DNA from: DATEJJ01 sp039649115
GTDB taxonomy: Bacteria > Actinomycetota > Actinomycetes > Mycobacteriales > Micromonosporaceae
DNA: 11,414 bases
Reading direction: 5' to 3'
NCBI GenBank assembly: GCA_039649115.1
Contig: JBBWZQ010000156.1
Location: 1 to 11,414 of the forward strand
Positions 1 through 5,238 of the stretch are shown in pieces. The notes beneath the pieces were generated by a model, which saw only the letters and a list, made by a program, of their open reading frames with translations, searched no databases and was not told the DNA's origin. The position numbers and the translations under genes were made by a program. Each line of letters begins with the position of its first letter. Position 1 is the stretch's first letter.

Positions 1-636
1 GTGCATGCCGTACCGGCGCAGGGTCGCCACCAGCCGCTCCTCCACCTCCGCGCCGAAGCGTGTCGGGTGCTTCGTCTCGATGAGCAGCCGGATCGGGCGC
101 CGCGCCCGGGCGGCCGCGGCGAGCAGCCGGTCGAGGGTGAGTACCTGGGCCGGGCCGGTCGGGTCGGGCCGGTCGAGGATCAGATCGTCGGTGGACTCCG
201 GAAGGCCGGGCCGGTCGAGGATCAGGTCCTCGGCGGACTCGGGATGACCGGGCCGGTCGAGGATCGGGCGGTCGGCGGGCTCGGGGAAGCCGGGGCGGGC
301 GGAGCCGCATTCCGGCGGAGGCGAGGCGTCCTGACGCTCTCCTGGTCGACCGCGGCCGGAGCCCGGTTTCGGCCGGTTCCTCCGGTGCCACGAACCGAAG
401 TCCAGCGCGTTCAGGTCGGCGAGGGTGTGCTCGCTGACCGGGCCGCGCCCGTTGCTCGTGCGCTCCAGTCGCCGGTCGTGCAGGCACACCAGGTGGCGGT
501 CGCTGGTCAGCCGCACGTCGCACTCCAGGCCGTCGGCCCCCTCCTCGATCGCGCGCAGGTACGCGCCGAGAGTGTGCTCAGGCATCGCGGCGGAGGAGCC
601 GCGGTGCGCGAAGACCAGCGGCGGCGAACTCTGCAC
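1..636 (-). CDS. Glycerophosphodiester phosphodiesterase (GDPD family), C-terminus cut by window edge
   Basis: Hydrolyses glycerophosphodiesters to glycerol-3-phosphate and an alcohol, using a TIM-barrel domain. I translated this frame by hand; it is open from a GTG at 636-634 to the window edge (212 codons). The visible GDPD motifs are FAHRGSS (His11, Arg12) at the very N-terminus, PEHT (Glu20), LECDV (Glu38, Asp40), LHD (His53, Asp54) and LLIETKH (Glu187). No signal peptide precedes the catalytic HRG, so the enzyme is probably cytoplasmic. GTG is chosen because a TGA lies in frame just upstream and the HRG motif follows within ten residues; I see no good ribosome site. The gene starts 10 bases after the LCP1 stop, which suggests co-transcription. 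Residues about 116-157 are a tandem repeat not normal for the family. The family assignment is firm; the substrate is unknown, though a glycerophosphate wall polymer or phospholipid product is plausible. Confidence 0.88.
   Translation of the reverse strand, partial: MQSSPPLVFAHRGSSAAMPEHTLGAYLRAIEEGADGLECDVRLTSDRHLVCLHDRRLERTSNGRGPVSEHTLADLNALDFGSWHRRNRPKPGSGRGRPGERQDASPPPECGSARPGFPEPADRPILDRPGHPESAEDLILDRPGLPESTDDLILDRPDPTGPAQVLTLDRLLAAAARARRPIRLLIETKHPTRFGAEVEERLVATLRRYGMH
166..291 (-). repeat. Three in-frame 42-bp tandem repeats inside the GDPD gene
   Basis: Three consecutive 42-base units (166-207, 208-249, 250-291) encode three 14-residue repeats of the form G-x-P-E-[SP]-[AT]-[DE]-[DR]-[LP]-I-L-D-R-P on the minus strand. 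The unit length is a multiple of three, so copy-number change would keep the reading frame. The segment lies between the HD motif and the LIETKH motif, where the family normally has a loop followed by a TLDRLL-like helix. The sequence just after the array (LTLDRLL) resembles the repeat's ILDR core, which hints at how it may have arisen. Confidence 0.9.
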
Positions 637-646
637 CAGGGAAAGG

Positions 647-1621
647 TTAGATGCGGTTCACCCAGCCCTGGTTGGCGGCCAGCCAGTTGTCCAGGGTGTC
701 GTGACCGATTGCCCGGTACAGCGAGGAGACCCCGGCGGCGGGCAGCACGTAGCTGGTACCGCCGATCATCGACGGGTACGAGGGCACCTTGATGCCGACC
801 ATGTTGGACGGCTGCACCGCGCGCAGCGAGAAGACCAGCTCCTCGAGGGAGACGCCGTTGGTGTCCACGGTCAGCGCGCTGCCCACGGCGCGGATGATCT
901 CGTCCAGCTTGATCGGGTTGGCGGCCACGCCCCGGCTCAGCGCCTGCTGGAACAGCGCCTTGAGAAACTGCTGCTGGTGGCGCTGGCGGTCGAAGTCGCC
1001 GTTGGGCAGGGTTTCCCGCTGGCGTACGTAGTCGAGCGCCTGCCAGGCCGCGAGGTGCTGGCAGCCGGGCTTGTACACCGCGTGCGTGTGGATCGATCTC
1101 GTCAACTGGTCGACGCACATGTTGACGCCGCCCATGATGCCGACGACGCGCTGGAAGCCGTCGAAGTTGATGATCGCGGCGCCGTCGAACTTGATGCCGA
1201 TCAGTTTGGTGAGGGTACGCGACATCAGTTGGAACCCGCCGATGCCGCCGCCACCGTAGTTGAAGGCCGCGTTGATCTTCTCGGTGCTGCCCCCGAACTG
1301 GTGCGCCGGGTCGGCGGGGATGCTCACCCGCAGGTCACGGGGGATCGAGATCAGGTACGCCCGGTCGAGGGTGGCCGGCACGTGTACCACGATGATCGTG
1401 TCTGACCGCTGCCCGTTGGACGGGTCGTTGGCCCGCGCGTCGGAGCCGAGCAGCAGGTAGTTGAGTGGACCCCGCAACGATGTCTGGACGAACCCGCCGT
1501 TGTCCACGGAGGCGCGGGCGCTCGGATCGAGCAGCGGCGCCTTGTGCACCGCCGAGTCGTACCGGTGGACCAGGAGCTTCAGGCCACCGATCGTGCCGGC
1601 CGCGAGCAGGATGAGGATCAC
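647..1621 (-). CDS. LytR-CpsA-Psr (LCP) family glycopolymer transferase, paralogue 1
   Basis: A membrane-anchored extracellular LCP enzyme, predicted to transfer lipid-linked wall glycopolymer to peptidoglycan. Seen from the GTG at 1621 (324 aa): YLLLGSDAR (55-63), RSDTIIVVHVP (72-82), the core LISIPRD (90-96), KINAAFNYGG (115-124), ALDYVRQR (195-202) and NGDFDRQRHQQQFL (207-220). Arginines in these motifs are known to bind the substrate pyrophosphate. Cys169 and Cys187 are placed to form a disulfide, as in many actinobacterial LCP proteins. GTG 1621 is the first conventional start, but it falls inside the transmembrane helix. The frame stays open for 45 further codons encoding a typical cytoplasmic tail and the rest of the helix (see 1622-1756), so the real protein is probably about 369 aa. 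It is followed after 10 bases by GDPD. The family is certain; the start is not. Confidence 0.92.
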   Translation of the reverse strand: MILILLAAGTIGGLKLLVHRYDSAVHKAPLLDPSARASVDNGGFVQTSLRGPLNYLLLGSDARANDPSNGQRSDTIIVVHVPATLDRAYLISIPRDLRVSIPADPAHQFGGSTEKINAAFNYGGGGIGGFQLMSRTLTKLIGIKFDGAAIINFDGFQRVVGIMGGVNMCVDQLTRSIHTHAVYKPGCQHLAAWQALDYVRQRETLPNGDFDRQRHQQQFLKALFQQALSRGVAANPIKLDEIIRAVGSALTVDTNGVSLEELVFSLRAVQPSNMVGIKVPSYPSMIGGTSYVLPAAGVSSLYRAIGHDTLDNWLAANQGWVNRI

Positions 1622-1756
1622 CCCGAAGGCGATCAGCAGCTTCGCCCAGAGAGGGCGACCGGGTGCGCGGGCCGGGGCGGGCTCCCCCTCCGCGGGTGAC
1701 GGAGGGGTTCCTTCGGGCGCGTCTGTCGTGGTCGTCGTACCCCCCGCGGGTGAAAC
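1622..1756 (-). other. Probable N-terminal coding extension of LCP1 lacking a conventional start codon
   Basis: This is 45 codons in frame with LCP1 and free of stops. They encode a threonine/proline/glutamate-rich tail (TTTTTDAPEGTPPSP), a basic PGRPLWAK junction and the first half of the membrane helix (LLIAFG). LCP2 has the same layout (RRRDPLWARLLVIFG), so the extension looks like real protein. It contains no ATG, GTG or TTG. The first codon at correct distance from an AAGGAG motif is GTT (1756-1754); a TGA lies in frame nine codons farther up (1781-1783 area). The alternatives are a mutated GTG start, a non-canonical start, a frameshift in the six-G run near 1740-1745, or a sequencing error. 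Confidence 0.65.
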
Positions 1757-1761
1757 GGACT

Positions 1762-1767
1762 CTCCTT
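1762..1767 (-). promoter_or_regulatory. AAGGAG ribosome-binding site facing a GTT codon (LCP1)
   Basis: A full AAGGAG lies on the minus strand with a 5-base spacer to the GTT at 1756-1754, the codon in frame with LCP1. The same AAGGAG with a 6-base spacer precedes the TTG start of LCP2, so the site looks functional and points at 1756 as the original start. Confidence 0.6.
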
Positions 1768-1770
1768 TTC

Positions 1771-1799
1771 ACCCTACGGGAGTACGGCCGGCCAGCCAC
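1771..1799 (-). promoter_or_regulatory. Candidate promoter upstream of LCP1 (GTGGCT-N17-TAGGGT)
   Basis: On the minus strand GTGGCT (1799-1794) is followed 17 bases later by TAGGGT (1776-1771), which fits the actinobacterial -10 pattern TANNNT. The same GTGGCT-N17-TAGGG arrangement lies before LCP2. The -35 is poor compared with TTGACA. Its closeness to the AAGGAG would leave almost no leader if translation began at 1756, which weakens the call. Confidence 0.3.
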
Positions 1800-2103
1800 C
1801 GTACGGACCGTGCTCAGCGAATCAACACCCAGTCCTGCGCAAAAGCCCATATCAGCACGGAAACATCGAGCCGGCACGATCGTCACCTTCATGCGATGCG
1901 TCCGCAAAGGATCACGACGGTTACACCGGCAGGAGACCGTCCCCGGGGCGGCGTGCCGCCATGATCATGCCAGTACCGGGGTGATCAGAAGTTGCCGGAG
2001 GATCGTGCGGTTTACTGCGCTTTTGTCCGGCAGATCGCGATCATTCCGACCACACCAAGTACGCACAGCTGGGACAGGCCGCGCGAGCCGGACAGCCCGA
2101 CCC

Positions 2104-2280
2104 CACCCTCAGCCCGGCCCACGCCCAGCACACGAGTCCGACAAGCCCAACACCCACCGACCCACCCTCAGCCCGACCCACGAGCCCGACCAGCCCAACA
2201 CCCACCCGACCCACCCTCAGCCCGACCCACGCCCGGCACACGAGCACGACAAACCCAACCCACCCTCAGCCCACCACCCC
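2104..2280. repeat. Decayed C-rich (plus) / G-rich (minus) tandem repeat
   Basis: The motif CACCCTCAGCCC starts at 2104, 2163, 2212 and 2261, giving spacings of 59, 49 and 49 bases. Copies 1 and 3 share CCCACGCCC[AG]GCACACGAG but copy 3 lacks about 10 bases near its end. Copy 2 lacks about 10 bases in the middle. The 49-base units thus look like separate deletion derivatives of one unit of about 59 bases. The minus strand carries many GGG runs at short spacing, so it could form G-quadruplexes. It is not CRISPR-like, because there are no constant spacers or conserved long repeats. Confidence 0.75.
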
Positions 2281-2311
2281 GACTTCACCGTGATCATCCT
2301 TACTGGCAATC

Positions 2312-2351
2312 TTGGCGATTTCGGCACCGGTTCTGGTGCCGTTGCTGCCAA
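2312..2351. terminator. Interrupted 40-bp dyad, possible terminator downstream of LCP2
   Basis: The symmetry is TTGGC-N5-CGGCACC-N6-GGTGCCG-N5-GCCAA, centred at 2331.5, with 12 of 12 arm bases pairing. As RNA it gives a 7-bp stem with a 6-base loop, a 5x5 internal loop and a 5-bp outer stem. It lies about 145 bases beyond the LCP2 stop in the direction of transcription and has no uridine tract, as is common for actinobacterial terminators. A protein-binding site is the alternative. Confidence 0.4.
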
Positions 2352-2443
2352 AATCCGGCCGCACCCGTGATCACGGCGGGCATCCTCGATCGCGCCGGCC
2401 CGCAGCCAACCCCGAGGACCCGGACTCCCGCCGGGCAAGGGCC

Positions 2444-2461
2444 TTAGGACTTGGTCGCCAG
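2444..2461 (-). repeat. Degenerate duplicate of the LCP2 3' end
   Basis: The last six codons of LCP2 (2496-2513, encoding LVTKS plus stop) recur 52 bases downstream as codons for LATKS plus stop, with differences only at a few bases. A looser likeness continues into the GGCC and the CCCGGCGG-TCCGGG segments after each stop. It looks like a short tandem duplication or the remnant of another LCP-like gene end. Confidence 0.5.
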
Positions 2462-2495
2462 CCCGGACCGCCGGGGGCAGGGCAGGTGACCCGGC

Positions 2496-3701
2496 CTAGG
2501 ACTTCGTCACCAGGTCCTGGTGGTTGAGGACGAACTTGTCTACCGTGTCGGACTGCACCGCCTGCAGCAGCGCGACCGTGTTGTCGTCCAGCGCCTCCGC
2601 GCCCGCGTTCACCGACGACTTGTGGTACGTCCCGTTGTTCGTCTTGATCGTGAGCAGGTCGTTGCCGCCGATGTTGCGCATCGCGAAGGCCCAGTCCTCG
2701 ATGCTGATCTTTCCCGTGCTCACGGTCATCGACCTGCCGACCACACCGAGCACCCTGTTGAGCTTGATCGGGTTGGTCAGCGTGTCGGCGCTGAGGATCT
2801 TCTTGAAGATCGCCTTGATGAACTGCTGCTGGTGCCGCTCCCGGTCGTAGTCGCCGTTGGGCAGCAGTTCGCGCTGGCGCACGAAGTCGAGCGCCTCCCA
2901 GGGCTGCAGGCACTGGTAGCCCACGTTGTAGACCTTCGGGGTGACACCAGAGATCTTGTACTGGACCTTGCCGGTGTCCGCGCTGATCTTGTACGGCATC
3001 GCGTACTTGCCGTTCTTGCTGCCGATGTGCACCGAGGTCGTCTTCTGGTCGATGTACATGCAGACGCCACCCAGTACGTTCACCACTTGCTGGAAGCCGG
3101 TGAAGTCGACGATCGCGGCGGCGTCGAACGTGATGCCCCACAGTGCCCTGATCGTCTTGGCCAGCAGCTCCACGCCGCCGGCCTTACCGCCGCCGTTCAT
3201 GTTGCCGAACGCGAACGCAGAGTTGATCTTGTCGGACTGGCCCAGGAAGTGGGTCTTCGAGAACGCCGGGATCTGGACCCAGGTGTCCCGCGGAATGGAG
3301 ATCAGGTATGCCCGGTCGTGCGAGGCGGCGATGTGCAGGACGATGACCGAGTCCGCCCGTACCAGGTCGTTGACGTTCTGGCCCGGCCGGTTGTCCAGGC
3401 CGACGAGCAGGATGTTCTTCGCCCCGTTGATCGAGACGTGGCCCTTCTGCTGGCTCTGTGCGCCCTCGGCGCCCAGCAGGTCCGTCTGGTTGATGTTCTT
3501 GGTCGCCTGGATGATCGCGACCTTCGCGACCACGATCGCGCCGCCGGAGCCCACCATCAGGAGAGCGCCGAAGATCACCAGCAGTCTGGCCCACAGCGGA
3601 TCGCGGCGGCGTTTCTTCCGGCCGGTCGGCGCCCTGCCACCCCGGGAAGGATCGTCGTCACCACGCGTCACCTGAAGAACCGCACTGGACGCGTATTCCA
3701 A
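2496..3701 (-). CDS. LytR-CpsA-Psr (LCP) family glycopolymer transferase, paralogue 2
   Basis: A 401-aa LCP enzyme predicted to attach wall glycopolymers to peptidoglycan outside the membrane. A basic cytoplasmic tail (GRKKRRRDPLWARL, 27-40) leads into one transmembrane helix (about 41-64). The LCP domain shows NILLVGLDNR (96-105), RADSVIVLHI (115-124), LISIPRD (133-139), DKINSAFAFG (158-167), ALDFVRQR (270-277) and NGDYDRERHQQQF (282-294). Cys214 and Cys264 probably match the cysteine pair of LCP1. Between them this paralogue has an extra lysine/tyrosine-rich stretch (about 226-260: KYAMPYKISADTGKVQYKIS) absent from LCP1 and LCP3. The TTG start at 3701 is supported by AAGGAG with a 6-base spacer. 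Its promoter is probably in 3702-3947. The exact polymer is not deducible. Confidence 0.95.
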   Translation of the reverse strand: MEYASSAVLQVTRGDDDPSRGGRAPTGRKKRRRDPLWARLLVIFGALLMVGSGGAIVVAKVAIIQATKNINQTDLLGAEGAQSQQKGHVSINGAKNILLVGLDNRPGQNVNDLVRADSVIVLHIAASHDRAYLISIPRDTWVQIPAFSKTHFLGQSDKINSAFAFGNMNGGGKAGGVELLAKTIRALWGITFDAAAIVDFTGFQQVVNVLGGVCMYIDQKTTSVHIGSKNGKYAMPYKISADTGKVQYKISGVTPKVYNVGYQCLQPWEALDFVRQRELLPNGDYDRERHQQQFIKAIFKKILSADTLTNPIKLNRVLGVVGRSMTVSTGKISIEDWAFAMRNIGGNDLLTIKTNNGTYHKSSVNAGAEALDDNTVALLQAVQSDTVDKFVLNHQDLVTKS

Positions 3702-3707
3702 AGCAGG

Positions 3708-3713
3708 CTCCTT
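3708..3713 (-). promoter_or_regulatory. AAGGAG ribosome-binding site deciding the TTG start of LCP2
   Basis: AAGGAG on the minus strand, 6 bases before TTG at 3701-3699. No ATG or GTG lies at a comparable distance, so it fixes the start. Confidence 0.8.
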
Positions 3714-3746
3714 ACGCGCAACGGTCGGGCGACGCGTGGCCCGTTG

Positions 3747-3775
3747 TCCCTATGGTCTGTCGGGTGACAAGCCAC
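3747..3775 (-). promoter_or_regulatory. Candidate promoter of LCP2 (GTGGCT-N17-TAGGGA)
   Basis: On the minus strand GTGGCT (3775-3770) and TAGGGA (3752-3747) are separated by exactly 17 bases, the same arrangement as before LCP1. It would give a leader of about 40 bases that includes the AAGGAG. The -35 is a weak match to TTGACA, so it may need an activator. Confidence 0.4.
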
Positions 3776-3815
3776 TCTACGATTACCAGCTCAGAGCCGC
3801 GACACCAGGTTTCCT

Positions 3816-3845
3816 CACATTGACCCACCAAAAGGGGTCACAGTG
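3816..3845. promoter_or_regulatory. 30-bp interrupted palindrome upstream of LCP2, possible operator
   Basis: The symmetry is CAC-N2-TGACCC-N8-GGGTCA-N2-GTG, centred at 3830.5: nine paired positions on each side, with two-base interruptions in register. It lies about 40 bases upstream of the candidate LCP2 -35 and about 100 bases after the LCP3 stop. It could bind a dimeric regulator of LCP2, or fold as a hairpin ending LCP3 transcripts. No uridine tract follows. Confidence 0.4.
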
Positions 3846-3947
3846 GCACAAGGTGTGCAGTGTCTTCGAGGATGTTAACCGGGGGGTAACGGTTGCCGGG
3901 CGTATCGCCGTCACCGAAAGTACGCGTGTCCTTCACCATTCGGATGA

Positions 3948-5147
3948 TCAGCCGCCACTACTGGCGGCGGACATCGTGTCGTTGGCGACCGAACTGAACA
4001 GCGCCGCGTCCTTCTTCTGGTCCAGCTCCACGACGCTCTCCCCGTTGTGCGTGCCGAAGCCGGTGAACGGCGTCGTCATGAACGTCAGGTCACTGCTGCG
4101 CAGGTTGCGGAACTGCAGGAGCGTGTCGAAGACCGACAGGTCCTTGTCCACCGTGACCGCCTTGGTGACGGACTGCAGGAAGGCGTTGAGCCGGCTCGGG
4201 TTGGTGATGGTACCGCTGCTGACCGCCTTGTCCATGATCGCCTTCATGAACGCCTGCTGGTGCTTCTCCCGCGTGATGTCCCCGTCGGGGAACTGGTACC
4301 GCTGCCGGACGTAGTCGAGTGCCTGCGCGCCGGTGAAGTGGTTCTGACCCTTCTTGAAGACGCGGTGCGGCGGGTGGATCGAGGTGATCGTCTTGTCGAC
4401 GTACATGTCCACGCCGCCGAGGGCGTCGGTCACCTGCTGGAAGCCGCTGAAGTCGATGAGGACCACGTGGTCGATCCGTACGTTGGTGAGTTTCTCCACC
4501 GTCTCCACCGTCAGCGTCGCGCCACCCCAGGCGTACGCGGAATTGATCTTCGCGTTGGTGTCGCCCTCGTTGTTGGTGGGGCTCTTCGGGATGTACACGT
4601 AGCTGTCCCGCGGTATCGAGATCAGGTAGGCGTGCTTGTGGTCCGCGGGGACGTGCATCAGGATGATCGTGTCCGTGCGGCTGTTGCTGGTGCTGTCCGG
4701 GTTCCGCGAGTCGCTGCCCAGGATGAGCACGTTCATGGCGCCGGTCACGACCTTGTCCGGGCGCGGCTGGTTGATCTGCGAGAACGGATCCGTGCGCGCG
4801 ACCTGCGTGTCGAGGTGGTGCGCGTACTGGAAGGCGAAGAACGCGACGCCGCCGAGCACCAGGGCCAGGGCCAGGGCGACGACGAGCGCGATGCGACCCC
4901 AGCGCGGCCGGCGCTTGCCGCGGTACTGTCCGCCCCCGCCGGAACCGGGCGGCCGCCCGCCGGGACCGCCGGGGCCGGAGGGGCCGACCGGACCACCCGG
5001 ATAGGAACCGCGACCAGCCGGGGTCGCTGTCGGCAAGGTGGCGCGACCGGAGGCACGCCCGATCGGGGCAGTGCCGTAAACCGGGGCGCCCGGGACCGGA
5101 GAACCCGGAACCCGAGCCCTACCGGAAGTCGAAGCGGACATGCTCAC
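3948..5147 (-). CDS. LytR-CpsA-Psr (LCP) family glycopolymer transferase, paralogue 3
   Basis: A 399-aa LCP protein, the first of the three after the UDP-xylose synthase gene. It has a long cytoplasmic tail rich in Gly and Pro (about 50-75: GGPVGPSGPGGPGG), a basic GKRRPRWGR stop-transfer motif (77-85) and one membrane helix (86-107). The extracellular LCP domain shows NVLILGSDSR (139-148), RTDTIILMHVP (157-167), LISIPRD (175-181), AKINSAYAWGG (199-209), ALDYVRQR (276-283) and DGDITREKHQQAFM (288-301). It lacks the cysteine pair of LCP1 and LCP2, so it belongs to a different LCP subgroup. Starts GTG 5147 and ATG 5141 are both possible and neither has a good ribosome site; the longer is given. 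It lies 91 bases after the decarboxylase stop, so it may be in the same transcript. Confidence 0.94.
   Translation of the reverse strand: MSMSASTSGRARVPGSPVPGAPVYGTAPIGRASGRATLPTATPAGRGSYPGGPVGPSGPGGPGGRPPGSGGGGQYRGKRRPRWGRIALVVALALALVLGGVAFFAFQYAHHLDTQVARTDPFSQINQPRPDKVVTGAMNVLILGSDSRNPDSTSNSRTDTIILMHVPADHKHAYLISIPRDSYVYIPKSPTNNEGDTNAKINSAYAWGGATLTVETVEKLTNVRIDHVVLIDFSGFQQVTDALGGVDMYVDKTITSIHPPHRVFKKGQNHFTGAQALDYVRQRYQFPDGDITREKHQQAFMKAIMDKAVSSGTITNPSRLNAFLQSVTKAVTVDKDLSVFDTLLQFRNLRSSDLTFMTTPFTGFGTHNGESVVELDQKKDAALFSSVANDTMSAASSGG
3951..3968 (-). terminator. Hairpin at the end of LCP3
   Basis: GCCGCCA-N4-TGGCGGC forms a perfect 7-bp stem with a 4-base loop, covering the last codons of LCP3 next to its TGA (3950-3948). 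There is no uridine run after it, so a role as terminator or 3'-end stabiliser is only a suggestion. It may simply reflect codon choice for SSGG. Confidence 0.25.
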
Positions 5148-5205
5148 CAGCGTACGTACCGACCGCCACCTCGCCCGGCGATCGCGCTTCTTCGCGGCAC
5201 GTTCT

Positions 5206-5218
5206 GGGGAGATTCCCC
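5206..5218. other. Small GGGGA-GAT-TCCCC inverted repeat between decarboxylase and LCP3
   Basis: A perfect 5-base inverted repeat with a 3-base centre in the 91-base gap between the two genes. It is too short to call a terminator; a weak regulatory or attenuating structure is possible. Confidence 0.2.
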
Positions 5219-5238
5219 GCAGGCTGTGGCAGAGGTCC

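Larger units (their letters stand above)
1757..2495. other. Long intergenic region between LCP2 and LCP1
   Basis: About 740 bases without a convincing gene. Frames that stay open here encode only proline/threonine/histidine-rich low complexity from a C-rich plus strand. From LCP2 towards LCP1 it holds a degenerate copy of the LCP2 gene end (2444-2461), an interrupted dyad (2312-2351), a C-rich tandem repeat (2104-2280), a cluster of short palindromes (CCCCGGGG 1941-1948, GGCGGC-GT-GCCGCC 1947-1960, CATGATCATG 1960-1969) and the LCP1 promoter/ribosome-site region (1762-1799). LCP1 is therefore probably transcribed apart from LCP2. Confidence 0.7.

Noticed and set aside
1335..1907. 190-codon minus-strand frame overlapping the start of LCP1
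   Set aside because: Translation is Arg/Gly-rich without motifs over LCP1. It matters only as the possible upstream partner if a frameshift at the six-G run is real.
2104..2280. Possible CRISPR array
   Set aside because: The repeated core is short, the intervals are themselves related, the units vary by internal deletions, and there are no cas genes.
1663..2447. Plus-strand proline-rich ORFs across the LCP2-LCP1 spacer
   Set aside because: The protein character comes wholly from the C-rich tandem repeat. There is no ribosome site, no hydrophobic or conserved segment, and the 49/59-base units do not keep frame.
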